A stretch of 64,000 nucleotides of DNA, taken from positions 2,656,545-2,720,544 of the forward strand of contig OZ005706.1 in assembly GCA_963930775.1 (NCBI GenBank). The letters are read 5' to 3'. The notes under the pieces were generated by a model. That model did no database searches and was not told the DNA's origin. It was given only the letters and a program-made list of their open reading frames with translations. This DNA comes from Cliona cf. orientalis (Eukaryota > Porifera > Demospongiae > Clionaida > Clionaidae). Every line of letters begins with the position of its first letter. The first letter of the stretch is position 1. Of the stretch, positions 37,435 through 47,969 are shown piece after piece. The translations under genes and the position numbers were made by a program.

Positions 37435-37700
37435 AATTTTCGCACTCGGTACAGGAGATAACAATCTCTTAATGTTCAACTATAAATTTCGTCTTCCAGT
37501 ACACATGTACAGGCACCTTGCATACATTGTGTAGTAGATTTAAGTCTGCAAATAGAAGCAGATTCCCTTTTCACTGGCTTAGCTTTCCCTGCTGAATTAC
37601 AAAACTACATGTATATTTGCTATGTCTCAGAAGCCACCAGAAGCAGTTTCAGAGGTTGTAAATATCAAAATTTTTCTGGGGGAGCACCCCAAGACCCCCC
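37435..37700. repeat. Dispersed repeat, copy 1
   Basis: GAGATAACAATCTCTT, CAGGCACCTTGCATACATTG and CCAGAAGCAGTTTCAGAGGT in the same order as 39965-40165. Confidence 0.7.
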
Positions 37701-38388
37701 TACTTTAATTGTGTGCTATAGCATTCCTTGTACAACAAAACCCCTGAAAAATAGAACCATAGTACTTGCCCCCGCTTAATCTTACAATCACCGCATTTGC
37801 CCCCCCTTGACGAAAATCCTGAAAGAAACCCTGCTGTGGGAGGTGACTGTGTGTTAGCATGTGAAGTGTGATACTAGAAAGATTCCCATGTGATAGATAA
37901 GTAATACTGCTTGGGGGGGGGGGGGGTATGAGCAAGGTGAGATGCAACTGTTAAGGGACATTGGCTTGGAAGACAGTGACAGTTAGGTTAACACTTGGTA
38001 GGCTGAGCTTTCCCATGGACCCAATGTCTTGATCAGGGAGTCCTCTATTTGCTTTGGTCTAGTCCCTTCTTCTCTGGAGGGCTTTCCTCACTTCTCTCAT
38101 GAATCTGTCCTGGTTAGTGGCCACTCATTTGCTGACAAAGCACAATCAAGGTGTGCCAGCCAGCAATATCTCATCAAGAACTCACCTCAGTGTGGTGAGA
38201 CAGCAGGTGGGTGTGGAGATGGCCTAGGTGTATGATTGGCATAGATAAACTGACACCAACCCCATCAGCTGAGGTGGCAGGGAGCTTGTTGAAACTGGCT
38301 AAGGGTAGTAGTGGCTGACTGCTGTTGAACCCTGAGCCTTGGGAGAGGCTGGTGGATCCACCGGCCTACATAGGCTAAGAAGGTAGAG

Positions 38389-38392
<4 letters not shown>
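37701..38392. other. Intergenic, no gene seen
   Basis: G run at about 37914-37926; no coding exon recognised. Confidence 0.4.
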
Positions 38393-38472
<80 letters not shown>

Positions 38473-38480
38473 AGAGAGAA
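38393..38480. repeat. (GA)n microsatellite
   Basis: Nearly uninterrupted GA dinucleotide run of about 85 bases. Confidence 0.95.
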
Positions 38481-38534
38481 TGCACTATTACATCATTCCC
38501 AATATTAGTTTCAGCTCACCATAACATTTTAATA

Positions 38535-38890
38535 TCATAGAGTCGGTAGACTCTATAAGTAGGGATGGCCCGGACACTCCCATATACGTAATACATTACA
38601 AAAAGCCAAAAATCTCAGAGCAGGTAAGCTTATGGAATTTCTAACTTTGATATTCATAATCTGCAGCAAATTATCTATCTATCAAGACCAAGAGTGTTCA
38701 TTAAAACAATTTTACATGTCAGAACCAGCTGTTTAAAAAATAGCCAATTGTCATTCTTTCTTTCTTTCTTTCTTCTTCTTCTTCTTTTTCATTTCCAGGG
38801 CTAGCTCATTACTGCCTTGACCTTTCAGCTTGATTCAAGCATAAATCAACTCAGTTTTATACGGAGCAGTGCAGTGATACATCGGTTTTA
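38535..38890 (+). repeat. Dispersed repeat with TAGAGTCGGTAGACTCTA end (plus orientation)
   Basis: Same family as 28130-28475 in the opposite orientation. A CTTT microsatellite replaces the homologous pyrimidine segment near 38755-38790. Confidence 0.7.
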
Positions 38891-39317
38891 GCGTACCGTT
38901 TACTGTCGACGCGAGATATTTACGGCGCATTCGGTTGCTAGGTTCATCGCGGAACGCCATTTTGTTGCTATGTGCGCATGCTCAAGGGATGTGCGCGCCG
39001 CTAACAATCGCGCCACGCCCGCGCCTTCTATGTCGCTCGATCTCGATCGCTCTCGAGCTCGCGCTCGCTCAGCCTCTTCTCAAGAAATACCATCGGTCGA
39101 GGCTCGCAGATAGCTACAGTCGCTTAAACTCGCTTATACTTCACAATGACCTAACAGCCTCGTTATTATTTTGCGCTTGCTAGTGCTGCCTTGGACTGGC
39201 TACCTTAGCTTACAGACCACACCCTTACATTGTGCCACACCCCACAGCATCTCTGCTGGGATAGTAAAGGCTATAAGCATATACCCGTATTGATTGCTCA
39301 CTCAAAAAATAGGCTAA
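38891..39317. other. Intergenic, CG-rich block, no gene seen
   Basis: 38920-39080 is rich in CGC and GCG with TCTCGATCGC-type motifs. No promoter or exon could be established. Confidence 0.35.
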
Positions 39318-39575
39318 ACAAGTATAAAAAGCAACTAAAAAATTGCAAGAGTAAGTAGGGATGGTAGGACGAAAAAGTACACAAACAAGAGTCAGTAGGG
39401 ACAATAACAGACAACATGCATCCCTACACACTTTTTCAAGAAAACACTGTTGCTTGAAAATAAGTTGTGGGATGCATCTTGTCTGTTATTGTCCCTACTG
39501 ACTCTTGTTTGTGTACTTTTTCGTCCTACCATCCCTACTTACTCTTGCAATTTTTTAGTTGCTTTTTATACTTGT
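39318..39575. mobile_element. MITE with ACAAGTA...TACTTGT ends and >110-bp inverted arms
   Basis: Left arm ACAAGTATAAAAAGCAAC through GACAATAACAGACAA is repeated in reverse complement on the right, almost perfectly. The core GTACACAAACAAGAG and termini are shared with 27124-27481. Confidence 0.9.
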
Positions 39576-39964
39576 AATATATAAACTCCTGTGATAATTT
39601 ATGAATGATAGCATTGCTCTTATTTTGACTAAACATCTTTACATCGTAGCACAGTAGGCTCACCGGGTGGTCCAAGTTCCTGCTCAAGATCAGACTCTGT
39701 CAGTTCACCAGGAACATTTCAACAAACCTGTGCACAAAAAATCTACCATGCTGATACTGAACAATACAAGGCCCTCAGGGTTTATGTCCTTATCAAAATT
39801 TTACAACCACTACTGTCAGTGTGCTACCCAGAGCATACAAATTTATTAACCAAGGTTCTTGCCAGAAAATTTGAGAGGAGATAAAAATTACTCCAAAATT
39901 TGTGAGTATTTCACAAATTTGTACTGTATAGTACTGGCAAATTGGCTTTAGTGGTGGTAAATTT

Positions 39965-40170
39965 TCGAGATAACAATCTCTTCCAGTACACATGTACAGG
40001 CACCTTGCATACATTGTGTAGTAGATTTAAGTATGCAAATAGAAGCAGATTCCTTTTTCACTGGCTTAGCTTTCCAGCTGAGTTATCAAACTACGTGTAT
40101 ATTTTCTACGTCTCAGAAGTCACCAGAAGCAGTTTCAGAGGTTGCAAATATCAAAATTTGTGGAGTAGTC
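39965..40170. repeat. Dispersed repeat, copy 2
   Basis: Direct copy of 37435-37700, ending after GGTTGCAAATATCAAAAT. Confidence 0.7.
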
Positions 40171-40645
40171 CAGTTCTACAGAGCATTTTCCTTGCCTCAA
40201 TCTTGCAGTTTGAGTCCAAGTATTTTTCTTTTTTGCACGAGGCATGATCAGTGATCAGTGACATGTACGTACATCTCACCACAACATGGATTATTTATTT
40301 GGATGGCTATGTAAGCACAAAAAGTTCTAGGCAAATTACTCTACCTGCAACATGTACAACAGCACAGTAACACAACAAGCCCGTTTGCAAACTTGCAACT
40401 GCACTCCCCTTAAATGGCCAACATATACATTCTAACTTGACAGTGGGAGTACGGGCCAGTGCAATATGGAATTTTAGGTAATACCAACTTGACAGACAGC
40501 AAGTAGAACTCACAGCTTAAGAGATAGACAAACCAACTGCAAAGCCATGGCACTATATACACCACGGCAAAAAGCAAAAGATTGATAGCACTGCAGGGTT
40601 CTCCCCAGTTCAGATTCTCAGGGTGGTGGTAGTTAAAAGATCTAA
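40171..40645. other. Intergenic, no gene seen
   Basis: Nothing supportable found. Confidence 0.4.
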
Positions 40646-40654
40646 GTGGTTAGT

Positions 40655-41070
40655 TAGCCTCGTCCCCAGGCCACTCCCACGTTTTCAATGTTGCACGCAG
40701 AAAGGAGGGAGGGCCTGGTATCTAAAGTCACGTGCGTGACGTCATCGTTATGTACATTAAGACCAAAAAAATGGCCGCAAAACAACGCTACCGTTCTGAG
40801 CTAAATTTCTGTACGAGCAGCCCGATCCCCACTCGTTTGGGAACTAAAAGGATCGTGCTACACTCAGCAATAAGCGTTTGGGCCGTACCTTTCGATCATT
40901 GGAAACGAGAGCCCTCCAAATCTTGACGACCTTTGCTGCACTCTAGGGGCCTAGAGGTCTCTCTACGGTCTCTCTACGCGATACGTCACGCACGTGACTT
41001 TAGATACCAGGCCCTCCCTCCTTTCTGCGTGCAACATTGAAAACGTGGGAGTGGCCTGGGGACGAGGCTA
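40655..41070. mobile_element. Non-autonomous DNA transposon, 88-bp perfect TIRs, 9-bp target duplication
   Basis: 416-bp element. Left TIR 40655-40742 starts TAGCCTCGTCCCCAGGCC, and right TIR 40983-41070 is its exact reverse complement. GTGGTTAGT flanks it at 40646-40654 and 41071-41079. Long TIRs and a 9-bp duplication are typical of Mutator-like elements (family knowledge). The interior has no transposase. Confidence 0.92.
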
Positions 41071-41257
41071 GTGGTTAGTCTCATTAAAACCCCACATCAA
41101 AGTAATCTATAGGCCACATTAAAGCATTCTCTAGGTGACCAGAGCAATGCAGCACCTCACTATCCAGCTTTAGGTAGAACCCCTGTACTGTCTTGACAAA
41201 TCACAATCAGAAATGTTCATTATTCAGCACAAGGACATGACACATCGCATTATCAGT

Positions 41258-41992
41258 TTAATTATTAATGTTCAGGTGTGTCATCAGACTGTGGATGGGA
41301 GCTGGAGCAGCGGACTGAAAATCGATAAGGTTCATTGGAGCACTTGTGGAGAGTGTGTGGGCAGGGATTGGAGGAGGAGGAGCAACAGTGCCACTAGCAG
41401 CAGGGATTGGAGGAGGAGGAGCAACAGTGCCACTAGCAGCAAGGATTGGAGGAGGAGGAGCAACAGTGCCACTAGCAACAGGGATTGGAGGAGGAGGAGC
41501 AACAGTGCCACTAGCAGCAGGACCACAGTGAGTTGCAGGGCCAGTGGCCTGTTCAGTAAAAGTACACCATTTTAAATTCCATTGTGTGGTAGTTAGTGTG
41601 CTGAACGTGTGCATGTACGTGTTACTACTGCTGAGTTACCTTTCCTTTCTTGCGCCTGGGCCGCCTCCTCCTCCTTTTCCCACTACTTTTCTTGTGGTTA
41701 GCTATGTTGCAGTCTACATTTCAACTTATGTACACATGATTTCATTTTGTGTATGTACCTGCTAATGGCATTATTTCCCCTCTCTTCCATCTTGCCTCCA
41801 ACTCCCTTAGCCACCTCTCTCTGGACACAAGCTGGTCGAACTGCCATTGCTGCTCCTGAACGAGCACATGAAGAGCAAGTTCTGTTGAAGAGAAGAAAAT
41901 GAAGGTTTGTATTCCAATGCTACTTTTCACCTACTGCTGAAGCTATCTCCCATTCTTCCGTCCTTTTGTGTGGGACTGAGCTTGTAGGCGAG
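41258..41992 (-). CDS. 3' part of an unidentified multi-exon gene (copy B), four exons
   Basis: Minus strand, four exons: 41931-41992, 41759-41881, 41640-41701 and 41258-41548. Introns are 49, 57 and 91 nt and all GT-AG. Phases match throughout (1, 1, 0). The protein reads SPTSSVPHKRTEEWEIASAV, then a charged helical exon (LALHVLVQEQQWQFDQLVS then RERWLRELEARWKRGE), then a basic stretch NHKKSSGKRRRRR/PRRKKGK, then a Pro-rich part with four 13-residue repeats (AASGTVAPPPPIP), ending HSLMTHLNINN-stop. Basic and coiled-coil character suggests a nuclear protein, perhaps DNA-binding or transposon-derived. This is not recognised as a named family. No 5' exon or DNA-binding domain is visible beyond 41992, so it may be truncated. 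The first exon is the least certain. Confidence 0.6.
41362..41517. repeat. Four-unit 39-bp coding tandem repeat
   Basis: Units start at 41362, 41401, 41440 and 41479 (CAGGGATTGGAGGAGGAGGA...). Each encodes 13 residues of the proline-rich region on the minus strand. The related copy at 23.6 kb has only one degenerate unit. Confidence 0.9.
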
Positions 41993-42047
41993 CTTATATA
42001 GGAATTGTAGGGAAAGTAGTATACTTGGTACCTACATGAACTCCTGA

Positions 42048-42136
42048 TGCAAGCCCTTCTTCTGATGCAAGTCTCTACTGATGCAAGCCCTTCTTCTGAT
42101 GCAAGTCTCTCTACTGATGCAAGTCTCTCTACTGAT
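42048..42136. repeat. Minisatellite CTGATGCAAG
   Basis: Five to six units of (T/A)CTGATGCAAGYCYCT, related to a shorter array at 30383-30433. Confidence 0.75.
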
Positions 42137-42169
42137 GCAAGCATTTTATGCTACTCAGCTAAAATCTCG

Positions 42170-42487
42170 CTAAGGTGTTACCAATATGAAAATTCGTCTT
42201 GTCTCGAAAATGCACGATAAAGATATGAATCGATTCCTTACTAAGTCCTGAACCTGCCGCGCTGTGTTTCGCTTTCCAGAAATCTTCTCAGCACATAAGG
42301 GCCGTTTATAACCACGCCCCTCTTCGGGGACGCGGTAGAACGCGCGCGCAAGTTGTGACGTCACATCATCCAATGCGCACGCCCAACTGGTGCATGGTTG
42401 TCTTGACAACCAATTGAACCGACATGACGTTATGCTCATGTCGCACGTGCGCGATTTAAAGCTGGCCTAAACGGAGCGATGGAGTTT
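42170..42487. other. Intergenic, partly related to 16850-17010
   Basis: Shares the GAAAATT..TCTTGTC, TTCGCTTTCCAGAA and CGCCCCTCTTCGG blocks with 16850-17010. No gene seen. Confidence 0.4.
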
Positions 42488-43052
42488 ACCTAGAGGGACA
42501 CCGATCTGCGAGTCCTGTTTCCTTGTGATCTCGTAAGTAAGTGTGAGCGGGGGGGGGGGGGGACTTAGTTTTGTGCCAGGTGTATTAGCACTATGGTGTA
42601 AGCATGGAGGTCGCTAATATGTGCAGCCATCTGTTAGTGTATAATGTAGTACGTGCCGTGCGTTTGTGTACTGCAAATTTGTAGCCTTGTTTGTAGATAT
42701 TGTCTAACAGACAAAGCGTGCATCATGTGGTACGTGGTCATTGCGTTCACTGTATACTAAAAAGCCACTGGCCCAGTATAAAGTTATGTAGACATCCACT
42801 GCTTTGTTACAACTACCGTCCCTGTGTTACACAACTAAACAGGTGCATGGCCATTTTGCCATAGTCTGGCTAGAGTATCAGTGTCCCAGTGAGCGTAAGT
42901 CCGGTGTGCACATCCATGTAAATTATGTTAGTCTCGCACTGCGAGAGAGAGGGTCTGGTGACTACATGTATGCGTACGGCGAGTTGTGCCAGCGGAATGC
43001 AATAATTAGTAGTACTAGTTGCTACAAATCGTGCGAACATGTGGGGTTAGCC
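42488..43052. repeat. Dispersed direct repeat, copy 2, with internal insertion
   Basis: Copy of 32591-33046. A 123-bp insertion after CACTGTAT (about 42756-42878) is absent from the other copy and appears flanked by GTAT, a possible 4-bp target duplication. Also has a 13-base G run near 42550. Confidence 0.8.
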
Positions 43053-43438
43053 TCGTTTTGTATAGGAGCTGGTCCGGTCTGTCACCTGCGCTAATGGAGG
43101 TGACAAGACCATGAATATGGAAGTATTCTCAGCAAGACATCTCTTGTGATCGAAAACGGCGGGTGACAAGTCATAACACAATGACTTGCCATAAGCAATT
43201 GGCAAGAACGCCTTTATTGTCTTTCTCCTTCCGGTGTTGAGTATCCTAGCAGCTTCATCGATTCACGAGTGTAAACTCGGTCACGTTGCGAATTTGCGTG
43301 CAAATACTAGTAATATGCGATTTTTGCTGGCGTCATGCAACGAACGATCTGATTGATCGCTCCAGAATCTTGGAGCTGGCACAAGTCGCTGTACATGTAT
43401 GTGTACCCTTTCTCTTGCAGTGATTAGAGCATAGATCA
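43053..43438. other. Intergenic, no gene seen
   Basis: Nothing supportable found. Confidence 0.4.
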
Positions 43439-44164
43439 CGTAACCGGGATTGGAAACTGCTCACGTGAGCAATAGAGTCCATTGGTGCAATCCGTGTCGC
43501 ACAAAAATCCACAAAAATGCACAAAAATTGCGAAAAAAACACAAAAAATGGCCAAAAATCACACATTTTCCCAGTACTTTTGACAATAGCTACTAAACAG
43601 AAACACTTACAACCTTATAATTTAGCTATCCTCGTGGACAAGGCCTTCTTCTAACTATTTGTAGTGACGAGAAGTTCCTTAGTTCAGTATCTGAGGTGTT
43701 CTAGTCCCAACAACGAGGCGATTTCAAGATGGCGTCGGTTTTTTGTGCTTCTGGCGGTTTCTGGCTCAGCCGCAGCAGTATATCCTCCAAATAGTGGCTA
43801 TCCTAGTGCAGAGGCACCATATTTTGACTTTGAGCTTCGGTTTTTGGTAGCTGCTGACACGCGAATCGAGATACAGTCCCGAAAGTGGTTTGTACAGCAT
43901 CCTATGGGGCAAGTATGGACGAAGACGACTGAAATAGCAGTGAACAACTTTGTACCCCAAAAAGACTGCCGTAGATAGTTGCGCTCTTCAAAAACTTTTG
44001 CTAGTAGTATTCTTCCATCATTGAGCTTTACTTTCGTTACCTCCACTTAGCTACAGCACCAACACAGGCTGCAGTAGAGCCATGTTCAGCTGGGGACACG
44101 GAGTGCCCGCCATGGCTTGCATTAACTCTATTGCTCACGTGAGCAGTTTCCAATCCCGGTTACG
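43439..44164. mobile_element. DNA element with 40-bp perfect TIRs containing CACGTG
   Basis: Left TIR 43439-43478 starts CGTAACCGGGATTGGAAACT and ends in GCTCACGTGAGCAATAGAGT. The right TIR 44125-44164 is its exact reverse complement. A plus-strand ORF at 43664-43978 lies inside (104 codons, RWRRFFVLLAVSGSAA... near its N-terminus) but matches nothing recognised and is not called as a gene. Confidence 0.8.
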
Positions 44165-44639
44165 TAGTCTATATGATCTATGATTAGAGGGTGTGGCTCG
44201 TGTGATGCCTGGAGGACAATCTGTGCTAGAGTAAACTGTCTACCAGCCCATGCAAGTGGATTTCTCCATCCTTGTAGGTGTTCTCGTGAACCACACCACT
44301 CCCTTCCCCATCACTGAATTGAAGCACCCAGACCCTGTTGCGTGGCACATGACATCGCAAGAAGTAGGGTACAACCTTCTCATTGTGAGTGCAAAACTGT
44401 ACAACTGGCCTCTCCCTAGGAATGTGCCTGAGCAGGCATTGGGTTGGATTCCCCTAAAATATAGGTGACCAAGATAAACCTCTAAAATTTTCGTGTACAA
44501 AACACGATACGTGTGTACATATGTGATTGTACTACCTAGATGTACGTATATGCAGCCCCTACTCTAGTCTCTGAATGTGTATTCACGCACCCAATACTTC
44601 ATACTGTATGCTATGTTTGAGCACTGCTAATCCATGCAT
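44165..44639. other. Intergenic, no gene supported
   Basis: An ORF at 44250-44468 (plus, 72 codons) reads fairly protein-like but has no recognised motif, splice support or second copy. Confidence 0.35.
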
Positions 44640-44890
44640 ATGCACGCAATGCATGCCAGGCCCTTTCTCAGAGGGCCTTGGCACGAGGCTATCTTGCTGC
44701 ATGCTCTAGCTAACACTTGGAACATGAATGTGAGGGATGTCTTGTAGTAGTGTGTGTGTGTGTGTGTGCGCACGCGCGCGTGCGTGTGCGTGTGTGCATT
44801 TGCATATGAATGAGTGTTCACTAAACTTGAGACTATGTCCACTATCTCCCGAGCCTTCTGCATGCACTAAATCTACCACGTCCACTATAT
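44640..44890. repeat. Hairpin, (TG)n and GAGCCTTCTG repeat, partial copy
   Basis: Near-identical to 34850-35060, including the hairpin and CATGAATGTGAGGGATGTC. It ends abruptly at ACCACGTCCACTATATGCAA. Confidence 0.75.
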
Positions 44891-44908
44891 GCAACGCAGG
44901 CGTGATAG

Positions 44909-45860
44909 GCTAAATGTTCAGTCAGCTGGAGAGAGAAGCTAGACTACAGCGAATGAAGATTAACCAGAGTGAAAGACTGGCTGCTGAGTCACTTGAAGAA
45001 AGAGAAGAGAGACTGCATCAAGCCAGCGAAAGAGAACCTTATCCCAACAGAGAACAACCCTTCAAACAATGCTCTGTACAAATGAAGATGAGAAGATTTC
45101 ACGAGTATTTCTGCAGTCTGAATTCTCCTAGATGTTCGATGTGTTCAGAATCTTTCCCTGGTATTCAGCTTCATCCTCCAACTACCGAGTGTATGCAATG
45201 TCACCGAAACAAACATACACCCAAGTTGTACTCCTCTGCTAACGGCATGGATCCTGGCCCATTACCTTCCCAGCTACAGGTCAGTATATTATGACAGTCA
45301 CTGTTCTTATTAATTTTATACCCGGCGTAGCAATTACATGGAGCTACTACATTCATGCTATATAATGGGCACATTCTCTTACAAGTAATTATAGCAATCA
45401 TAATTTTGTTTCACAGGATTTTACTCCGGTGGAGGAGATGTTGATTTCTGCTGTATTGCCCATTACATGTATGTCCCTCTACAAGCTATATACCTCATGG
45501 ACAGTATGCATACAGTAGACTTGTCATCAACCTGCAACGCTCATCATCGTCAGAAAAGAAGGAGCTTCCAACTCACATCGTGATTTTCGTGTCAGGAGAG
45601 CTGTAGTTCTTTGCGCACTTCAATGGTTGATTGCAAATACGTGTGTAACAAGTACTGTCGCAATATTCGCAGCAGCAAAGGAAGCCCTTCTTCAATACGT
45701 CGATAAGGTCGTAACAACAGTCAACCCAGCAGTCCTGCCAGATGGGGCAATGTCGATGAAGCTCCACCCCCAAGACCAACCCCCACATCTGTAACCTACC
45801 TTAGTCAGATGTGGAGGACTTTGACCAGGATCTGGCAGACCTCATCGTCCTCCCTCCAGT
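44909..45860 (+). pseudogene. Helitron Rep/helicase N-terminal fragment, decayed
   Basis: Exon 44914-45279 (122 codons, phase 0) contains CSMCSESFPGIQL, TECMQCHRNKHTPKLYS and MDPGPLPSQLQ. This is the cysteine-rich region found ahead of the Helitron replication initiator. A 137-nt GT-AG intron follows. Exon 45417 onward reads DFTPVEEMLISAVLPI, then shifts frame near 45490 to PHGQYAYSRLVINL. About 45547-45645 reads IIVRKEGASNSHRDF then RVRRAVVLCALQWLIAN. About 45735-45850 gives DEAPPP and VEDFDQDLADLI in changing frames. Frameshifts, missing segments and lack of the downstream Rep and helicase motifs show a dead fragment. Family recognition comes from memory of these motifs. Confidence 0.75.
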
Positions 45861-46015
45861 GATCTAGTTCATGGACAGTGCTGCTAGCCTGGGATGTAAC
45901 CAAGCCAGGAAGACTATGGTTGACCTCCACCAGCGGGATGAGGAGATTAAATACGTGGACAGCTTGATGGTGAGTTAGTCTATCCTGTTGGTGATCCTTT
46001 TCCAATTTACCAAAA

Positions 46016-46017
<2 letters not shown>
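45861..46017 (+). other. Unassigned sequence after the Helitron fragment
   Basis: An open stretch reads LGCNQARKTMVDLHQRDEE and onward to DSLM before GTGAGT, which could be an exon end. Family not recognised and no start or partner exon supported. Confidence 0.25.

Positions 46018-46055
<38 letters not shown>
46018..46055. repeat. (CT)n microsatellite
   Basis: Pure CT run. Confidence 0.95.
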
Positions 46056-46058
<3 letters not shown>

Positions 46059-46207
46059 ATTAACTCCTTCCCATCCCTCACAGACAGCACCTGTGTGTCA
46101 ACCACGACAAAAGCAAGCTCACCTTCCTCCAGCTCTTCCCCATCTTTGAAACAAGCAGAAACTAGAGCTCCCTTGAGCACCAAACCCTCGGCACGTTGTA
46201 TGGCGTT

Positions 46208-46936
46208 GGTTCAGTAAGCAGGCAAGAATAACTACAGCCCTTTAGAGCACAAGTTAAAACCCTTGGCGTATTACATGATATTAGAACTGTTGCTTAAGGC
46301 ACCATGTAGGATAAATTCGTAATTTCTAAGTATGTTAAGGAGTTGGTTCCTTACTCAGATTAACTCCACCCCCAAATCAGTACCACACCCCCTCGAATTC
46401 ATCAAGTTGGAAGTTGAGAAGTATGTGGGCACATCACAATGTCCTCATTTTCATACATCTGATTCACATCATTTTTATATACTTTACACAATGATTTCCA
46501 AGTTGAGAATACTGGGCTACGTAGACAACCAAGCAAGTACAGCACACGCGTCGTCACCAGAAATGTCTCCGAAAACTGCGAGCTTGATAATGACACATGC
46601 TTTGCTGTAGCTGCTATCGCCCCTCCCCCCTCGAAACCCTCGCGCATGTGTATAATGGGTGTATAGTATGACGTTCTATTTATACGTAAAGTCATAGCAG
46701 AGAGCTGGGCCAGGAGAAGTCAAGAAGCTTAGAATCAGCAAAATGATGCCAAAACTGGCGAACAAAGCGTTTTCTGCGAAATCCTCACAAATCATGCGTT
46801 TGGAATAGTATGAGAAACCTTGTAAGACCACAGTTTGGACTCGCAAACGAGGTATGTAGCAGCTAGCGTGGTAACAGACAGACAGACAGACAGAACGACT
46901 ACCGTAACCCTCGTGCGCATGCGCCGAGGATTAATT
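46208..46936. repeat. Dispersed ~750-bp repeat, minus orientation
   Basis: Inverted counterpart of 33047-33803, with scattered indels. It ends in GACAGACAGACAGACAG and GCGCATGCGCCGAGG. Confidence 0.8.
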
Positions 46937-46973
46937 AAAAGTTTGGTTGCTAGGTAACTACCAACAAACACAT

Positions 46974-47210
46974 ACACACACACACACACACACACACCAG
47001 TATTACAGCTGTCTAGCTACTAGTAGCCTAGCCTCTAGGGAGCCTTGTGGTAACAAGTGGTGGGAAAAAAACTGTGTTAACCATGGGTGATAAATATTCA
47101 GCTTCTCCTAGAAGCGTTCTGTTTCTCCCTAGCCTTCTGCGTGTACTAAATCTATTATGTCCACTGAGCATTCTGTTTCAAGTGAGCTTTCTGCATTTAC
47201 TGTGTGCCTA
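46974..47210. repeat. (CA)n microsatellite and a GAGCATTCTGTTTC remnant
   Basis: CA run at 46974-46997, then GTCCACTGAGCATTCTGTTT-type units at about 47157-47205. Confidence 0.7.
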
Positions 47211-47411
47211 ATGGAGTGGAGGGGGGGGGAGCCCAGAACATGGTCTGTGCTGTAGCTAGTGGACATTGATGCATGCATGTGGTGCCTGTGAACAGCCTAT
47301 TTAATTTGACTGTGGGACAGCTGGCTTTCATCTACTGTTGGGTAGAGATTCTCTGACCTGTGTGGTTGTATTGTGTCAGAGCATGTCCTGACTTGTTTCC
47401 TTGATGGTAAA

Positions 47412-47605
47412 TGGGTACAAGAAAAATGGGAGTGTACTCTCCTACCTCTAGCACAAGAGGTCGGCCATTTTTCTTGTACCTATCAAAAAACTTGGGGTGT
47501 ACATATAGGTTATACTACAAGCACGAGTGGGATAAGCGATTTACACCACGAGTGCGAAGCACGAGTGGTGTAATCGCTTATCCCACAAGTGCTTGTAGCA
47601 TAACC
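47412..47605. mobile_element. Pair of foldback hairpins
   Basis: GGTACAAGAAAAATGG (47412) pairs with CCATTTTTCTTGTACC (47465). GGTTATACTACAAGCACGAG (47508) pairs with CTTGTAGCATAACC (ending 47605), with GTGGGATAAGCGATT and its complement inside. Confidence 0.75.
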
Positions 47606-47843
47606 GATTTGTACCACTGAAATGAGGTACCCTGTGTCACAATGTAAATTTGTCTGGACAATTAAGAGAACTAGATCATGCTAGCAGATGCCAAGCTAGA
47701 TTTTGCAAGCTCATGCAGGCAGGCTTTTTACATTGCTATATGAAAACTTGTCACAGCTGCCAGTAGCTGTCAGTGTCCAGGTGCAAGTGTACAGTACATG
47801 TAGCTATTGCTTTAGTATATTCTGTGGCTAGCTAGAGAAGACA

Positions 47844-47969
47844 ATGGCTGACTTTCCAGATGATCTTATGTCCATTTGCACGCTAAGTCTGATGGCTATG
47901 GAAGACAACTGGAACTGTGAGGATGAAATAGACAAGTTACTTTCATTTATATATATTTATGGAAAGTGA
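47844..47969 (+). CDS. Small ORF, 41 codons, hypothetical
   Basis: ATG in an ACAATGG context. The product MADFPDDLMSICTLSLMAME continues with DNWNCEDEIDKLL, acidic, and stops at TGA 47967-47969. No family recognised and no splice or copy support. It could be a first exon or chance. Confidence 0.2.
   Translation: MADFPDDLMSICTLSLMAMEDNWNCEDEIDKLLSFIYIYGK

Noticed and set aside
41332..41526. Leucine-rich repeat-like minus-strand ORF and the plus-strand Gly-rich ORF
   Set aside because: Other frames of the 39-bp coding repeat; only the APPPPIP frame links to matching splice sites and the conserved C-terminus.
43664..43978. 104-codon ORF inside the TIR element
   Set aside because: No recognised domain and no second copy to test conservation; antisense frames are equally open.
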